Assembly: GCF_002953715.1 (NCBI RefSeq)
Contig: NZ_CP025012.1
Coordinates: forward strand, 3,736,501 to 3,800,500
Direction: 5' to 3'
DNA: 64,000 bases
Source of the DNA: Rhizobium leguminosarum
Lineage (GTDB): Bacteria; Pseudomonadota; Alphaproteobacteria; Rhizobiales; Rhizobiaceae
Of the stretch, positions 17,520 to 26,526 are shown piece after piece. The notes beneath the pieces are model-generated. The model saw only the letters and a list, made by a program, of their open reading frames with translations, searched no databases and was not told where the DNA came from. Every line of letters begins with the position of its first letter. The stretch's first letter is position 1. A program made the position numbers and the translations under genes.

Positions 17520-17561
17520 TTCCCGGGCTGATATCTTGACGTCGGATCGTGCCGCGCAATT

Positions 17562-17641
17562 TAAAGCATCTCGCGCAAAAGTGTGCAGCGGTTTTGCGCG
17601 AGATGCGTAAAATCAAAGACCTAAAGCGCGACGCGCTTTAG
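17562..17641. repeat. Rhizobial palindromic intergenic repeat (copy B)
   Basis: TAAAGCATCTCGCGCAAAA ... GGTTTTGCGCGAGATGCGT is a long near-perfect inverted repeat, followed by AAAGACCTAAAGCGCGACGC. It shares the same modular order as the copy at 13651-13757, with compensating changes in both arms that keep the stem. Confidence 0.82.
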
Positions 17642-17710
17642 AATCCAGAGGGAGCGATGTAGCGGTTTGTCCGCCCGCAGGTCATCCCGCAATTGTCGTT
17701 CGTTGAGATC

Positions 17711-18769
17711 ATGCTTGCAGAAGTTTCCGCTCTTCTTGCTCCGCTCGCCGCCGCCATCGGTTACTCCACTTATAAGGCGCGGCAATTCGAACAGGCTTAT
17801 CCGAATATCGGCGAACTGACGGATGTCGGCGGCTACCGTATGAATGCTGTCCACATCGCGCGTCCGGAAAATGCGGATCTGCCGGCGCTCGTCTTCATTC
17901 ATGGCGCCAGCGGCAATCTGCTCGATCAGGTCGTCGCCTTCCGTGCCGCACTCGAAGGCCGGGCGGAAATGCTGTTCGTCGATCGCCCCGGTCATGGCTA
18001 TTCCGAACGTGGCGGCCCTGAGAATGCCGTCCCCTCCGGCCAGGCCGATGCGATCGCCAGACTGATGGAGAAGCGCGGCATCGAAAAGGCGATCATCGTC
18101 GGCCATTCCTTCGGCGGCGCGATCACCGCCGCCTTCGGCCTGCGCCATCCTGACAAGACCGCCGGCCTGCTCTTCCTTGCGCCGGCCACCCATCCTTGGC
18201 CGGGCGGCATCGACTGGTATTATCATGTGGCGACCGTGCCGGTCCTCGGCTGGCTCTTCAACCATGCGATCGTCGTGCCGCTCGGGCTGAGCCGTCTGGA
18301 GCGCGGCACGCTGAACGTCTTCCGTCCCAATCCGCGCCCGGCCGACTACATCGAAAAAACCGGTCCGTCGCTCGTATTGCGCCCCAGCGCCTTCCAAAAC
18401 AACGCCGCCGATTTCAAACGGCTGCTCGCCTATGTGAAGGAGCAGTCGCTGCTCTATTCGCAGATCACCGCGCCGACCGTCATCATAACAGGCGACAGCG
18501 ACGAGATCGTCTGGGAACACCTGCACTCGCGCGGCCTTGCCCGCGATATATCGGGCTCAGAACTCATCACCGTCAGCGGCGTCGGCCACAAGCCGGATTA
18601 TCTCGCGACCGATGTCGCCATCGCCGCCATGGAGAAGATTGCCGGCAAGCCGCGCAACCTGCAAGCGATCGCCCGCAGGGCCGAAGAAAGGCTTGCCACC
18701 TCTTCACGCGATCAGACGGTCGGAACCGTACCGCCGTCGTTGGGGCCAGGCGCCCTGCACGGCGCATGA
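17711..18769 (+). CDS. Alpha/beta hydrolase
   Basis: Serine hydrolase of the alpha/beta fold, 352 residues. The oxyanion region LVFIHGASGNLLDQ, nucleophile elbow VGHSFGG, acid GDSDEIV and catalytic His in GVGHKPDY give a complete triad. An N-terminal hydrophobic stretch (LLAPLAAAIGY) may anchor it to the membrane. An in-frame TTG at 17693 is an alternative start. The substrate cannot be inferred; the gene stands alone and faces the SDR gene. Confidence 0.88.
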   Translation: MLAEVSALLAPLAAAIGYSTYKARQFEQAYPNIGELTDVGGYRMNAVHIARPENADLPALVFIHGASGNLLDQVVAFRAALEGRAEMLFVDRPGHGYSERGGPENAVPSGQADAIARLMEKRGIEKAIIVGHSFGGAITAAFGLRHPDKTAGLLFLAPATHPWPGGIDWYYHVATVPVLGWLFNHAIVVPLGLSRLERGTLNVFRPNPRPADYIEKTGPSLVLRPSAFQNNAADFKRLLAYVKEQSLLYSQITAPTVIITGDSDEIVWEHLHSRGLARDISGSELITVSGVGHKPDYLATDVAIAAMEKIAGKPRNLQAIARRAEERLATSSRDQTVGTVPPSLGPGALHGA

Positions 18770-18828
18770 CCTCTCCGGCTTGGATTTCCCCGCCGGCGAG
18801 ACCGTCGGCGGACCGCCTGAAGCCTGCT

Positions 18829-19545
18829 TCAAGCGCTGAGACGCACACCGCCGTCGCAGGTGATGACATGGCCGCTCATGAAGCCGTTTCCGATCAGGAA
18901 GCCGATCGCCTCCGCAATATCCTCCGGCCTGCCGACACGGCCGACCGGCGTGCGGCCGGCGAAATCCGCAAAGACGCTGCCCCGCTGCTCGGGCGGCAGG
19001 AAATTCCACCACGGCGTATCGACGACCCCAGGTGAAACGCCGTTGACACGCAGCGGCTTCAGCTCGGCGGCAAGCACCGGCACCATCGCCTCGATGCCGG
19101 CATTGACGGCCGCAAGTCCGGCTGTGCCAGACATCGCTGCCTGCGCGCTGACCGCCGAAACGAAGGTGATGCTGCCGCCCGGCTGCAGCAACGGCAGTGC
19201 CGCCTGGGCTGCCGCGGCATGCGGGATGAGCTTGGTCTGAAACCCGGCAAGCAGATCCGCCATGTCGAGCGTCGCAAAAGGTCCGGCGCCATGACCGCTG
19301 CCCATCGCCAGCACGAGATGACCGAATGCGCCGATCCCGGCAAAAGCCTCCCCGAGGCTGGAAAGCTTGGCCGCATCGAGCACCAGGCTGCGTAGCTCGC
19401 CCTCGAGCGATGCCTTCGCCGCGGCAAGCTTTTCGCCGTCGCGGCCCGCAATGGTGACCGTATATCCCTGTTTCAAAAGTAATTTCGCCGTGGCAAGGCC
19501 GATGCCGGAAGAACCGCCGATGACGACCACATGCTGCAAAGACAT
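18829..19545 (-). CDS. Atypical SDR-family protein lacking the YxxxK motif
   Basis: Short-chain dehydrogenase fold of 238 residues. The Rossmann motif GGSSGIGLATAKLL, NADP-type AGRDGEKLA and C-terminal GHVITCDGG are normal. The catalytic segment aligns as LAAVNAGIEA where ordinary SDRs have AAYSASKAA, so the catalytic Tyr and Lys are Val and Ile. It is divergent from an XRE/MmyB-type regulator, a common SDR arrangement. It may be a non-enzymatic NAD(P)-binding protein or use a different mechanism. Confidence 0.85.
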   Translation of the reverse strand: MSLQHVVVIGGSSGIGLATAKLLLKQGYTVTIAGRDGEKLAAAKASLEGELRSLVLDAAKLSSLGEAFAGIGAFGHLVLAMGSGHGAGPFATLDMADLLAGFQTKLIPHAAAAQAALPLLQPGGSITFVSAVSAQAAMSGTAGLAAVNAGIEAMVPVLAAELKPLRVNGVSPGVVDTPWWNFLPPEQRGSVFADFAGRTPVGRVGRPEDIAEAIGFLIGNGFMSGHVITCDGGVRLSA

Positions 19546-19647
19546 GATGCTGCTCCTTGAATTGATCGAGCCGCAGATGCTTCAACCACCTGCGACACCG
19601 GCATCATGCGCGGCCCGGAAACGGCAAACAGTTCCGGTTTTATCCTG

Positions 19648-19657
19648 GTATCGATAC
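19648..19657. promoter_or_regulatory. Palindrome GTATCGATAC in the SDR-regulator divergent promoter
   Basis: A perfect 10-bp palindrome inside TATCCTGGTATCGATACTGA, 16 bases before the regulator ATG at 19674 and about 100 bases from the SDR start. Its position suits an autoregulatory operator. Confidence 0.35.
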
Positions 19658-19673
19658 TGATATGATCGCCGCC

Positions 19674-20519
19674 ATGGACCAGAGATCGGACACATTCGAA
19701 GCCCGCCGCCGTGAATTCGCAGCCTTCCTGCGCTCCCGTCGCGAGCGGCTGACGCCCTCCGAGGTTGGCCTGCCGGAGGGGTTTCGCCGGCGCACGCCGG
19801 GTCTCCGACGCGAGGAGCTCGCCATGCTCGCCGGCGTCGGCACCACCTGGTACACCTGGCTGGAACAGGGCCGTGACATCAGGCCCTCCATTCAGGTGCT
19901 CAACGCCCTTGCCGATGCGCTGCGCCTCGACGAGGCTGAACGCCGGCATCTCTTCATCCTCAACAATCGGCAAGTGCCTCAGGCAGTCTCGTCCGCACCC
20001 GAATGTGTCGACGAGCCGCTGCAACGCATGCTCGCCAACCTGACACACCAGCCGGCCTATGTGCTCGGCCGCCGGTGGGACGTGCTCGCCTGGAACCGTG
20101 CCGCCGAGGTGCTGTTCGGCGGTTACGACACGCTCGATCGCGACGAGCGCAATACCATGCATCGCCTCTTTGCCGACCCCGCGCATCGCAAGCTGCTCGT
20201 CGATTGGGAGGCGGTTGCGCGCGTCTCGCTGGCGATGTTTCGCGCCGACAGCGCGCGTTATGCGGGCGATCCGGATTTCGAGCGGCTGATCGCGCTGCTG
20301 AAACAGGCAAGCGCTGAATTTCGTGTTTGGTGGCAGCGCCATGAGGTGATAAGCCCGCTGTCCGGCATCAAGCGCATCGACCATCCCGTCAAGGGCCGCA
20401 TGTCCTTCGAACATACCGGCCTGACACTGACCAGCCGGCCGGAGATGAAGCTCATCGTCTATACGCCCCTCGATGACGACGACACCAACCGGAAACTCGC
20501 CGAACTGCTGACGCTCTAG
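19674..20519 (+). CDS. XRE-family regulator with MmyB-like ligand-binding domain
   Basis: Regulator of 281 residues. The N-terminal helix-turn-helix (about 10-75) contains RTPGLRREELAMLAGV and TWYTWLEQGRDIRPS, the signature of the HTH_31/MmyB group. The C-terminal PAS-like domain (about 100-265) contains LGRRWDVLAWNRAAEVLF and FEHTGLTLTSRPEMKLIVY. Such proteins usually control the divergent SDR gene, as placed here. The Met at 19662 is an alternative start. Confidence 0.92.
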   Translation: MDQRSDTFEARRREFAAFLRSRRERLTPSEVGLPEGFRRRTPGLRREELAMLAGVGTTWYTWLEQGRDIRPSIQVLNALADALRLDEAERRHLFILNNRQVPQAVSSAPECVDEPLQRMLANLTHQPAYVLGRRWDVLAWNRAAEVLFGGYDTLDRDERNTMHRLFADPAHRKLLVDWEAVARVSLAMFRADSARYAGDPDFERLIALLKQASAEFRVWWQRHEVISPLSGIKRIDHPVKGRMSFEHTGLTLTSRPEMKLIVYTPLDDDDTNRKLAELLTL

Positions 20520-20656
20520 ATTTTGTTTTTACGTAAGTCGTCGCCGCAAACTCGCGACATAGTTCGCGCCACATGTTTTAAAGCCAACCCCTTGCATTGC
20601 CTCGGGCTGTCGCAGCCCCATATGTTTTTCCATCATTGTCCATAGGAGGGGAAATC

Positions 20657-22393
20657 ATGGGCCGCCTGCATATCGGGACGATCTCCGTCATATCAGCATT
20701 GTCGCTGAGCCTGACCTCGGCTTTCGCCGCCTCGCCTGCGCCCGTCGAAGCCGAGCACGGCATGGTCGTCACCGCCCAGCATCTGGCGACCGATGTCGGC
20801 GTCGAGGTGCTGAAAAGCGGCGGCAACGCCGTCGATGCGGCAGTTGCCGTCGGTTATGCATTGGCAGTCGTCTATCCCGCGGCCGGCAATCTCGGCGGTG
20901 GCGGCTTCATGACCATCCGCCTGAAGGACGGCACGAAGACTTTCCTGGATTTTCGCGAACGCGCACCGCTTGCCGCAACGAAGACCATGTATCTCGATGC
21001 CAAGGGCGATATCGTGCCACGCGCCAGCCTCGACGGTTATCTTGCCGTCGGCGTGCCGGGCTCCGTCATGGGCTTCGAGACCGCGCGCGAGAAATACGGC
21101 ACCAAATCGCGCCAGGATCTGATCGCGCCGGCACTTCGCTTCGCCAAGGAGGGTTTCACGCTGGAACAGGGCGACGCCGCAAGTTTCGCCGGCAATGCCA
21201 AGCGCCTCGCCAAGGATGAGGCGGCGGCAAAGATATTCCTGAAACCGGACGGCAAACCCTATGCATCCGGCGAAAAACTCCAGCAGCCAGACCTTGCTTC
21301 GGTCCTCTCAGGCATCTCCGAAAAAGGCCCCGATGCCTTCTACAAGGCCGCGCCCGCTGAGGCGATCGTCAAGGCGAGCGAGGCCAAGGGCGGCATCCTC
21401 GCCAAGGAGGATTTCGAGCAATATGCCGTGCGCGAGTTGAAGCCGATCGAGTGCAATTATCGCGGCTACGACATCATCTCCTCGCCGCCGCCCTCCTCCG
21501 GGGGCGTGATCATCTGCGAGATCCTCAATGTTCTCGAAGGCTATCCGCTCTCCTATCTCGGCTATAACTCGGCCGAAACCGTGCACCTCATGGTCGAGGC
21601 GATGCGCTATGCCTATGTCGACCGCAATGCCGCACTCGGTGATCCCGACTTCGTCGAGAACCCGGTCACAAAGCTTCTCGACAAGAAGTATGCATTGGAA
21701 ATTGCTGCCAAGATCGATCCCTACAAGGCCGGCACCTCGGCGAACCTCAAACCGCTCGGCGGCAAGGAAAGCACCGAGACGACGCATTATTCAATCATCG
21801 ACGACGCGGGCAACGCGGTCGCCGTCACCTATACGCTGAACGGCTCCTTCGGCGCCGGCGTCGTGGCGCCGGGTACCGGCGTCCTGCTCAACAACGAGAT
21901 GGACGATTTCACCTCCAAGCCCGGCGTGCCGAACCTCTACGGGCTGGTGCAGGGCGAAGCCAATGCCATTGCGCCAAAGAAGACGCCGCTCTCCTCGATG
22001 AGCCCGACGATCGTCACCCGGGACGGCAAGCCCTTCATGGTGATCGGCAGCCCCGGCGGCTCGCGCATCATCACCATCACACTGGAAGCGATCCTCAACG
22101 TCGTCGATTTCGGCATGGATATCAGCCAGGCGGTCAACGCCCCGCGTCTCCACCACCAATGGCAGCCCGACAAGGTCTATCTCGAACCCTATGCGCTTTC
22201 GCCCGATACCGAAAAGACGCTCGCCGCCATGGGCTACAGCTTCGACGGCGGCAACGACGCACCGCTCTGGGGCCAGGCCGCCGGCATCCTCGTCGGCGGC
22301 AAAAGCCTTGCCGCCATCGAAAAGGGCGGCGGCGCCCGCTACAACGGCGCCATGGATAGCCGCGCAGCGGAAGGGTCGGCAAGCGGCTACTGA
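20657..22393 (+). CDS. ggt: Gamma-glutamyltranspeptidase precursor
   Basis: N-terminal-nucleophile enzyme that cleaves glutathione and transfers the gamma-glutamyl group in the periplasm. It is 578 residues, starting at 20657 after AGGAGGGG, with a signal peptide ending at TSAFA. The autoprocessing site is ETTHYS, with Thr375 expected as the first residue of the small subunit. The oxyanion/substrate motif VIGSPGGSRI and the SMSPTIV segment are conserved. Single-gene unit. Confidence 0.96.
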   Translation: MGRLHIGTISVISALSLSLTSAFAASPAPVEAEHGMVVTAQHLATDVGVEVLKSGGNAVDAAVAVGYALAVVYPAAGNLGGGGFMTIRLKDGTKTFLDFRERAPLAATKTMYLDAKGDIVPRASLDGYLAVGVPGSVMGFETAREKYGTKSRQDLIAPALRFAKEGFTLEQGDAASFAGNAKRLAKDEAAAKIFLKPDGKPYASGEKLQQPDLASVLSGISEKGPDAFYKAAPAEAIVKASEAKGGILAKEDFEQYAVRELKPIECNYRGYDIISSPPPSSGGVIICEILNVLEGYPLSYLGYNSAETVHLMVEAMRYAYVDRNAALGDPDFVENPVTKLLDKKYALEIAAKIDPYKAGTSANLKPLGGKESTETTHYSIIDDAGNAVAVTYTLNGSFGAGVVAPGTGVLLNNEMDDFTSKPGVPNLYGLVQGEANAIAPKKTPLSSMSPTIVTRDGKPFMVIGSPGGSRIITITLEAILNVVDFGMDISQAVNAPRLHHQWQPDKVYLEPYALSPDTEKTLAAMGYSFDGGNDAPLWGQAAGILVGGKSLAAIEKGGGARYNGAMDSRAAEGSASGY

Positions 22394-22549
22394 CCCTTCA
22401 GGGATCGCCTGATCAAACAGTCAGCGGAAGCGCAACGCGGCTCGAGAAGCAGCGGTGGCACCATTCATGTCACCGTGACAAAGTCGACGTTCACAATTGG
22501 CTTGCCGCGCCCTATGCATGGGCGAACCCGCAAGCAGAAAGATTCCCGA

Positions 22550-23524
22550 ATGGCCAGCATTGAAATGATTGTCGCAGCTCGCGCCCGTCTGCGCGGTCAT
22601 GCAAGGCGCACGCCGCTTCTCTCCTCCCCTTTCCTCGATGAGATCGCCGGCCGGCGTCTGTTCGTGAAGGCGGAATGTTTGCAGCATTCCGGCTCGTTCA
22701 AGTTTCGCGGCGGCTGGTCGGCCGTCTCCGGCCTCGATGCTGCGGTACGCTCGAAGGGCGTTATCGCCTTCTCCTCCGGCAACCACGCCCAAGGCGTTGC
22801 GCTTGCCGCCAAGCTGCACAATATCCCCTCCGTCATCATCATGCCGAGCGATGCGCCGAAGCTGAAGATCGCCAACACCCGCGCCTTCGGCGCTGAAGTG
22901 GTGCTCTACGACCGCGTCAACGAGGATCGCGACGAGATCGGCGCGAGACTTTCGGCCGAGCGCGGCCTGACGCTGATCAAGCCCTTCGACGAACCGCTTG
23001 TCATCGCCGGCCAGGGCACGACCGGTCTCGAAATTTCCGAGCAGGCTGGGGAGGAAGGTGTGACATCAGCCGAAGTCCTCGTTCCCTGCGGCGGCGGCGG
23101 ATTGACCTCCGGCATCGCGCTGGCCCTTGAAGCCAGTTCCCCCGGCTTTCGTGTCCGCCCCTGCGAGCCCAGGGATTTCGACGATACCACCCGCTCGCTC
23201 GCCTCCGGCAAGATCGAACGCAACGCGGCGGTGTCAGGCTCGATCTGCGATGCGATCGTCACGCCGCAGCCGGGCAACATCACCTTCCCGATCCTCAAGC
23301 GCCTCGCCGGCGCCGGCATCGTCGTCACCGACGAGGAGGCGTTGCGCGCCATGGCGCTCGCCTTCACGCGGCTGAAGATCGTCGTCGAGCCTGGCGGCGC
23401 CGTGGCGCTCGCCGCCGCCCTTTTCCACGGCGACGCGCTGGAAAGCGATACCGTCGTTGTCGTCACGTCGGGCGGCAACGTCGATGCCGATATCTTCGCC
23501 ATGGCACTCGAACGTTTCGGCTGA
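22550..23524 (+). CDS. Threonine/serine dehydratase (PLP fold type II)
   Basis: PLP-dependent enzyme of 324 residues. The PLP lysine lies in SGSFKFRGGWSA, the substrate loop is SSGNHAQGVA, the phosphate-binding loop is VPCGGGGLTSG, and a VVVTSGGNVD segment closes the C-terminus. There is no ACT regulatory domain, so it resembles the catabolic or serine racemase-like subgroup. The start at 22550 (MASIEMIVAARARL) begins the conserved region. The exact substrate (L-Thr, L-Ser or hydroxyaspartate) is uncertain. Confidence 0.88.
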   Translation: MASIEMIVAARARLRGHARRTPLLSSPFLDEIAGRRLFVKAECLQHSGSFKFRGGWSAVSGLDAAVRSKGVIAFSSGNHAQGVALAAKLHNIPSVIIMPSDAPKLKIANTRAFGAEVVLYDRVNEDRDEIGARLSAERGLTLIKPFDEPLVIAGQGTTGLEISEQAGEEGVTSAEVLVPCGGGGLTSGIALALEASSPGFRVRPCEPRDFDDTTRSLASGKIERNAAVSGSICDAIVTPQPGNITFPILKRLAGAGIVVTDEEALRAMALAFTRLKIVVEPGGAVALAAALFHGDALESDTVVVVTSGGNVDADIFAMALERFG

Positions 23525-23542
23525 GACGACGTGCCGGCACAC

Positions 23543-23591
23543 TACAGCCCCGCGCGTCTTTTCAGACGCGAAAAGGACACTGTAGCACTTT
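23543..23591. repeat. Palindromic repeat with CGCGCGTCTTTTCAGACGCG core
   Basis: GCGCGTCTTTTCAGACGCG stem-loop followed by AAAAGGACACTGTAGCACTTT. The same order (stem-loop, spacer, CTGTAACACTTT) is found at 35351-35395, so these two form one subfamily. It lies between convergent genes and may also help terminate transcription. Confidence 0.7.
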
Positions 23592-23648
23592 GAATTATGA
23601 AGTAGCCGTGAGGCATCCGGCCTCCCGAGCCGGATGCCAGATCACCGA

Positions 23649-24461
23649 TCAGATAGAGTGATCGTGAAGCGCGCGCCGGATCGCGATCTCGACCGGAGAA
23701 TAGGCGCCGTCTTCCCGTTCAAGCCGAAGGGGTTCGGAAGGTGCAAGGCCGGGCTGCGCCATGAAACGCGGCTCCTTGCCGCGATGCATCTGCGCTGCAT
23801 GGATGAGGAACGGATGGCACAGATAGACCGTGCCCGCAGGACCTGTCGCCAACGCCAGCGGCCGGTCCTCCCCCACATGCTCCAGCCAGAGATGCGCCAT
23901 TCCCGCCTCGCCCGCTGGTGCCAAAAGACGGGCGATATCCTTGTGCGAACCGACGCGGATACGGGTCGGCGCATCCTCTTCCCCGACATCCGAGAACAGG
24001 AAGAGCATCAGCAACGCCCGCCCGCGCGAGGTAATGTTCACCCGCCAGGCGGAAAAGTCCCGTTGCTCGTTCGGATCGGAACCCTCGCCGGGAAAGCTGA
24101 GGTCGACATGCCAGCCGGCATCACCGGGATCATCGGGATGCGGGAAGCGCACCGGAAGACTGCCAAGCCCATCGCGCGGCTCCCAGCGACCGGTGCCGAC
24201 GAGCTGATCGAAGGCCGAATGCAATACCTGCGTGTTGACGGCTTTCTCGAAAGGTCCGCCGCCATAACCGGCAAGCCGCACGACGGGCTGCGTCCACGTG
24301 CTTGGATCATCCGCATCGAAGGGAATATCGTGCCACATGATGGCTCGAGCTTCCTTGGCCAATGCGCGGGGAAAAGCGTCGTCGATCCTGACGAAGCCGT
24401 CCTCGATGAATTGCTCGATCTGCGCAGCACTCAGTGCCGCCGGATAAACATCTGATGTCAT
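23649..24461 (-). CDS. Phytanoyl-CoA dioxygenase family protein
   Basis: Predicted Fe(II)/2-oxoglutarate oxygenase of 270 residues. The facial-triad HxD is in GWHVDLSF, and the distal His is likely in CHPFLIHAAQMHRG. A 2-oxoglutarate-binding Arg probably lies in EPRFMAQPG. The start at 24461 is the first ATG; an upstream TTG frame exists. The neighbouring minus-strand gene upstream is a LysR regulator with a 230-base gap. The substrate is unknown; plain hypothetical transfer of the phytanoyl activity is not justified. Confidence 0.85.
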   Translation of the reverse strand: MTSDVYPAALSAAQIEQFIEDGFVRIDDAFPRALAKEARAIMWHDIPFDADDPSTWTQPVVRLAGYGGGPFEKAVNTQVLHSAFDQLVGTGRWEPRDGLGSLPVRFPHPDDPGDAGWHVDLSFPGEGSDPNEQRDFSAWRVNITSRGRALLMLFLFSDVGEEDAPTRIRVGSHKDIARLLAPAGEAGMAHLWLEHVGEDRPLALATGPAGTVYLCHPFLIHAAQMHRGKEPRFMAQPGLAPSEPLRLEREDGAYSPVEIAIRRALHDHSI

Positions 24462-24691
24462 GACATATCTCTCTATCGCCAAACCTGCCGGCTCTTTCCT
24501 TGGCCAGATGCAGGGTGGTTACATCCACGGCAACGCACCAGCCACGAAGGGCTGGTCAGCGGCCGCATCTTCTGATGCCCGAAGGCAGAGCCTTAGAGGC
24601 TCAAGAAGAAGACCGAAGCGATATTGAGGGTGAACATCTTCATAGCGGTTCGAGGCTACAGGCTTGCGCCCGAGGGGTCAATGCGGAGATG

Positions 24692-25588
24692 TCAAGCCAA
24701 CACCTCGCGCACCGCGCCATGCACCGACTGCAGCACGAGCTCGGCAAGCCGGGCCGCAGCCGGTTGCGGTTCGGCTTCCGCCCGATGCAGGACCAGACCG
24801 AGCTTCGGCAAATCCGGCAGGCCGATTGTCTCCGGCGCGAGCGGCCGGACCTTCGCCGGCAGGCCGATCGGCGTGCGGATGGTGAGACCGAGGCCTGCCG
24901 CGGTCGCGGCCCAGAGACCGCCGAGACTGGGACTGACGAAGGCGAGCCGCCAGGAGATGCCCGCCTCATCAAGTGCCTTGGTCGCTGCACTGCGCAGCAG
25001 GCACGGCGCCTCCAGCGAAGCGAGCGGCATCGGCTCGCCGCTTGCGGCTTGCCAGCCCGGCTGCCCCTCGGCAGGTCCGATCCAGCGCATCGGCACTTCG
25101 CCGATCCGCTCGCAATGCGCCGTCAGCGTGCCGTCACTCCAGGCAAGCGCGAGATCGAGCTTGCCCGATGTGACGCGCTCGAGCAGCTCGGCATTACGCA
25201 CCACCCGCGCCTCGATCCGGACCTTCGGATGAGCGCGCGCGAAGCGGCCGAGCACATCAGGCAGCAGGGTCTCGCCGAAATCCTCCTGCAGGCCGAGCCG
25301 CACCCAGCCTTCCAGCTCGACGCTGTGCACGGCCGCAGCCGCCTCGTCGTTGAGCTCCAGCAGCCGCCTGGCATAACCGAGCATCGTCTCGCCGGCATCG
25401 GTCAGCGTCAGTCCGCGCCCCACCTTGCGGAATATCGGCGTGCCCGCCTGTTCCTCCAGCTTCTTCAGCTGCGCACTCACTGCCGAGGTCGAACGACCGA
25501 GCCGCTCGGCCGCCTTGGCGAAATTGCCAAGCTCCATGCCGGTCGAAAAGGTCCGAAGCACGTCGAGATCGAAGATCGTCCGCCGCAT
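24692..25588 (-). CDS. LysR-type transcriptional regulator
   Basis: Regulator of 298 residues. The N-terminal winged helix contains FSTGMELGNFAKAAERLGRS and TSAVSAQLKKLEEQAGTPIF, and the effector domain follows from about residue 90. The start MRRTIFDLDVLRTF at 25588 is the usual LysR beginning. It is divergent from the tautomerase-cupin-DUF4865 operon, which is its most probable target. Confidence 0.94.
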   Translation of the reverse strand: MRRTIFDLDVLRTFSTGMELGNFAKAAERLGRSTSAVSAQLKKLEEQAGTPIFRKVGRGLTLTDAGETMLGYARRLLELNDEAAAAVHSVELEGWVRLGLQEDFGETLLPDVLGRFARAHPKVRIEARVVRNAELLERVTSGKLDLALAWSDGTLTAHCERIGEVPMRWIGPAEGQPGWQAASGEPMPLASLEAPCLLRSAATKALDEAGISWRLAFVSPSLGGLWAATAAGLGLTIRTPIGLPAKVRPLAPETIGLPDLPKLGLVLHRAEAEPQPAAARLAELVLQSVHGAVREVLA

Positions 25589-25705
25589 TACATAATCCCA
25601 TTTTTCAGGATCATTAATCCATAAAATTCTGATTTTCGGCATCATTGTGCCGTGCGATGGTTCCGCTGTCAAGGCCGACGGACGGCCTGAACCATGGAGA
25701 TCCCG
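25589..25705. promoter_or_regulatory. LysR/tautomerase divergent promoter region
   Basis: An AT-rich intergenic stretch of 117 bases holding the two divergent promoters. A short dyad GGAT-CATTA-ATCC at 25608-25620 is the most symmetric element and could be part of a LysR box. No firm -35/-10 assignment. Confidence 0.35.
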
Positions 25706-26125
25706 ATGCCCTTCGTTCGCATTTCCCTTCGCAAAGGCAAGTCGCCGGACTACCTCATGGCGCTAGCCGACAACATCCAGCGCGCTCTGGTCGAGACCTT
25801 CGACGTGCCCGAAAACGACCGCTTCCAGACCATTCACCAGCATGACGAGAACGAGTTGATCTTCGACCGCAGCTATCTCGCCGGCCCGCGCTCGGACGAC
25901 TTCGTCTATATCTCGATCACGATCGGCAGGCCTCGCACCGGCGAGATGAAAGCGGCGCTCTATCGGCGGCTCGCCGATCTCCTGGCGCAATCGCCGGGCC
26001 TCCGGCCTGAGGATGTGATGATCGTCATCAGCACCAGCGCACCGGAAGACTGGTCCTTCGGCGACGGCATTGCCCAGATGACCGACCCAGACTGGCGGCT
26101 TCGTGTGGCTGGAGGCCGGCAATGA
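25706..26125 (+). CDS. Tautomerase-superfamily protein
   Basis: Protein of 139 residues starting MPFVRISLRKGKS. The start at 25706 is preferred over the in-frame ATG at 25694 because it exposes Pro1, the catalytic base of this superfamily, and has GGAG upstream. HDENELIFDRSYL and YISITIGRPRTGEMKAALY match the tautomerase_2 branch. It is first gene of a three-gene operon, joined to the cupin gene by an ATGA overlap. The substrate is unknown. Confidence 0.85.
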   Translation: MPFVRISLRKGKSPDYLMALADNIQRALVETFDVPENDRFQTIHQHDENELIFDRSYLAGPRSDDFVYISITIGRPRTGEMKAALYRRLADLLAQSPGLRPEDVMIVISTSAPEDWSFGDGIAQMTDPDWRLRVAGGRQ

Positions 26126-26526
26126 GTGCTTCGAACCCGAAGACCATGACCATCAGACGCCCCGGCAAGGCAATCCGCTCGCCGGAGGGCGTCGCGACGG
26201 CGCCCTTCTGGGTCGAGATGCTGCTTGAAGGCAGCGCCGATGGCGAGAACACCGCAATGCGCGCCGCGCTCGATCCCGGCACCATCACCCGCTGGCACAC
26301 GCATCCCAGAGGCCAGTTGCTCTATGTGCTTTCGGGCCATGGACTGGCGCAGAACGAGGGTGGCCCGGTCGAAACATTGCGGGCCGGCGATGCCGTCTGG
26401 TTTGCACCCGGCGAGTGCCACTGGCATGGCGCCGCCGATGACAGCCCCTTCAGCTACATCAGTATCCAGCCGATGGAAAACGGCAGCATCGTCGAATGGC
26501 TGCAACCGGTGGAGGGACAGTCATGA
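26122..26526 (+). CDS. Small cupin-domain protein
   Basis: Single-domain cupin of 134 residues. The two cupin motifs are seen: TRWHTHPRGQLLYVLSG (metal ligands His, His, Gln) and WFAPGECHWHGAADDSP (His). It resembles the mandelonitrile-lyase-like/quercetinase-type small cupins. It overlaps its upstream tautomerase and downstream DUF4865 genes by 4 nt each. It is either a metalloenzyme or a substrate-binding partner in the same pathway. Confidence 0.88.
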   Translation: MSASNPKTMTIRRPGKAIRSPEGVATAPFWVEMLLEGSADGENTAMRAALDPGTITRWHTHPRGQLLYVLSGHGLAQNEGGPVETLRAGDAVWFAPGECHWHGAADDSPFSYISIQPMENGSIVEWLQPVEGQS

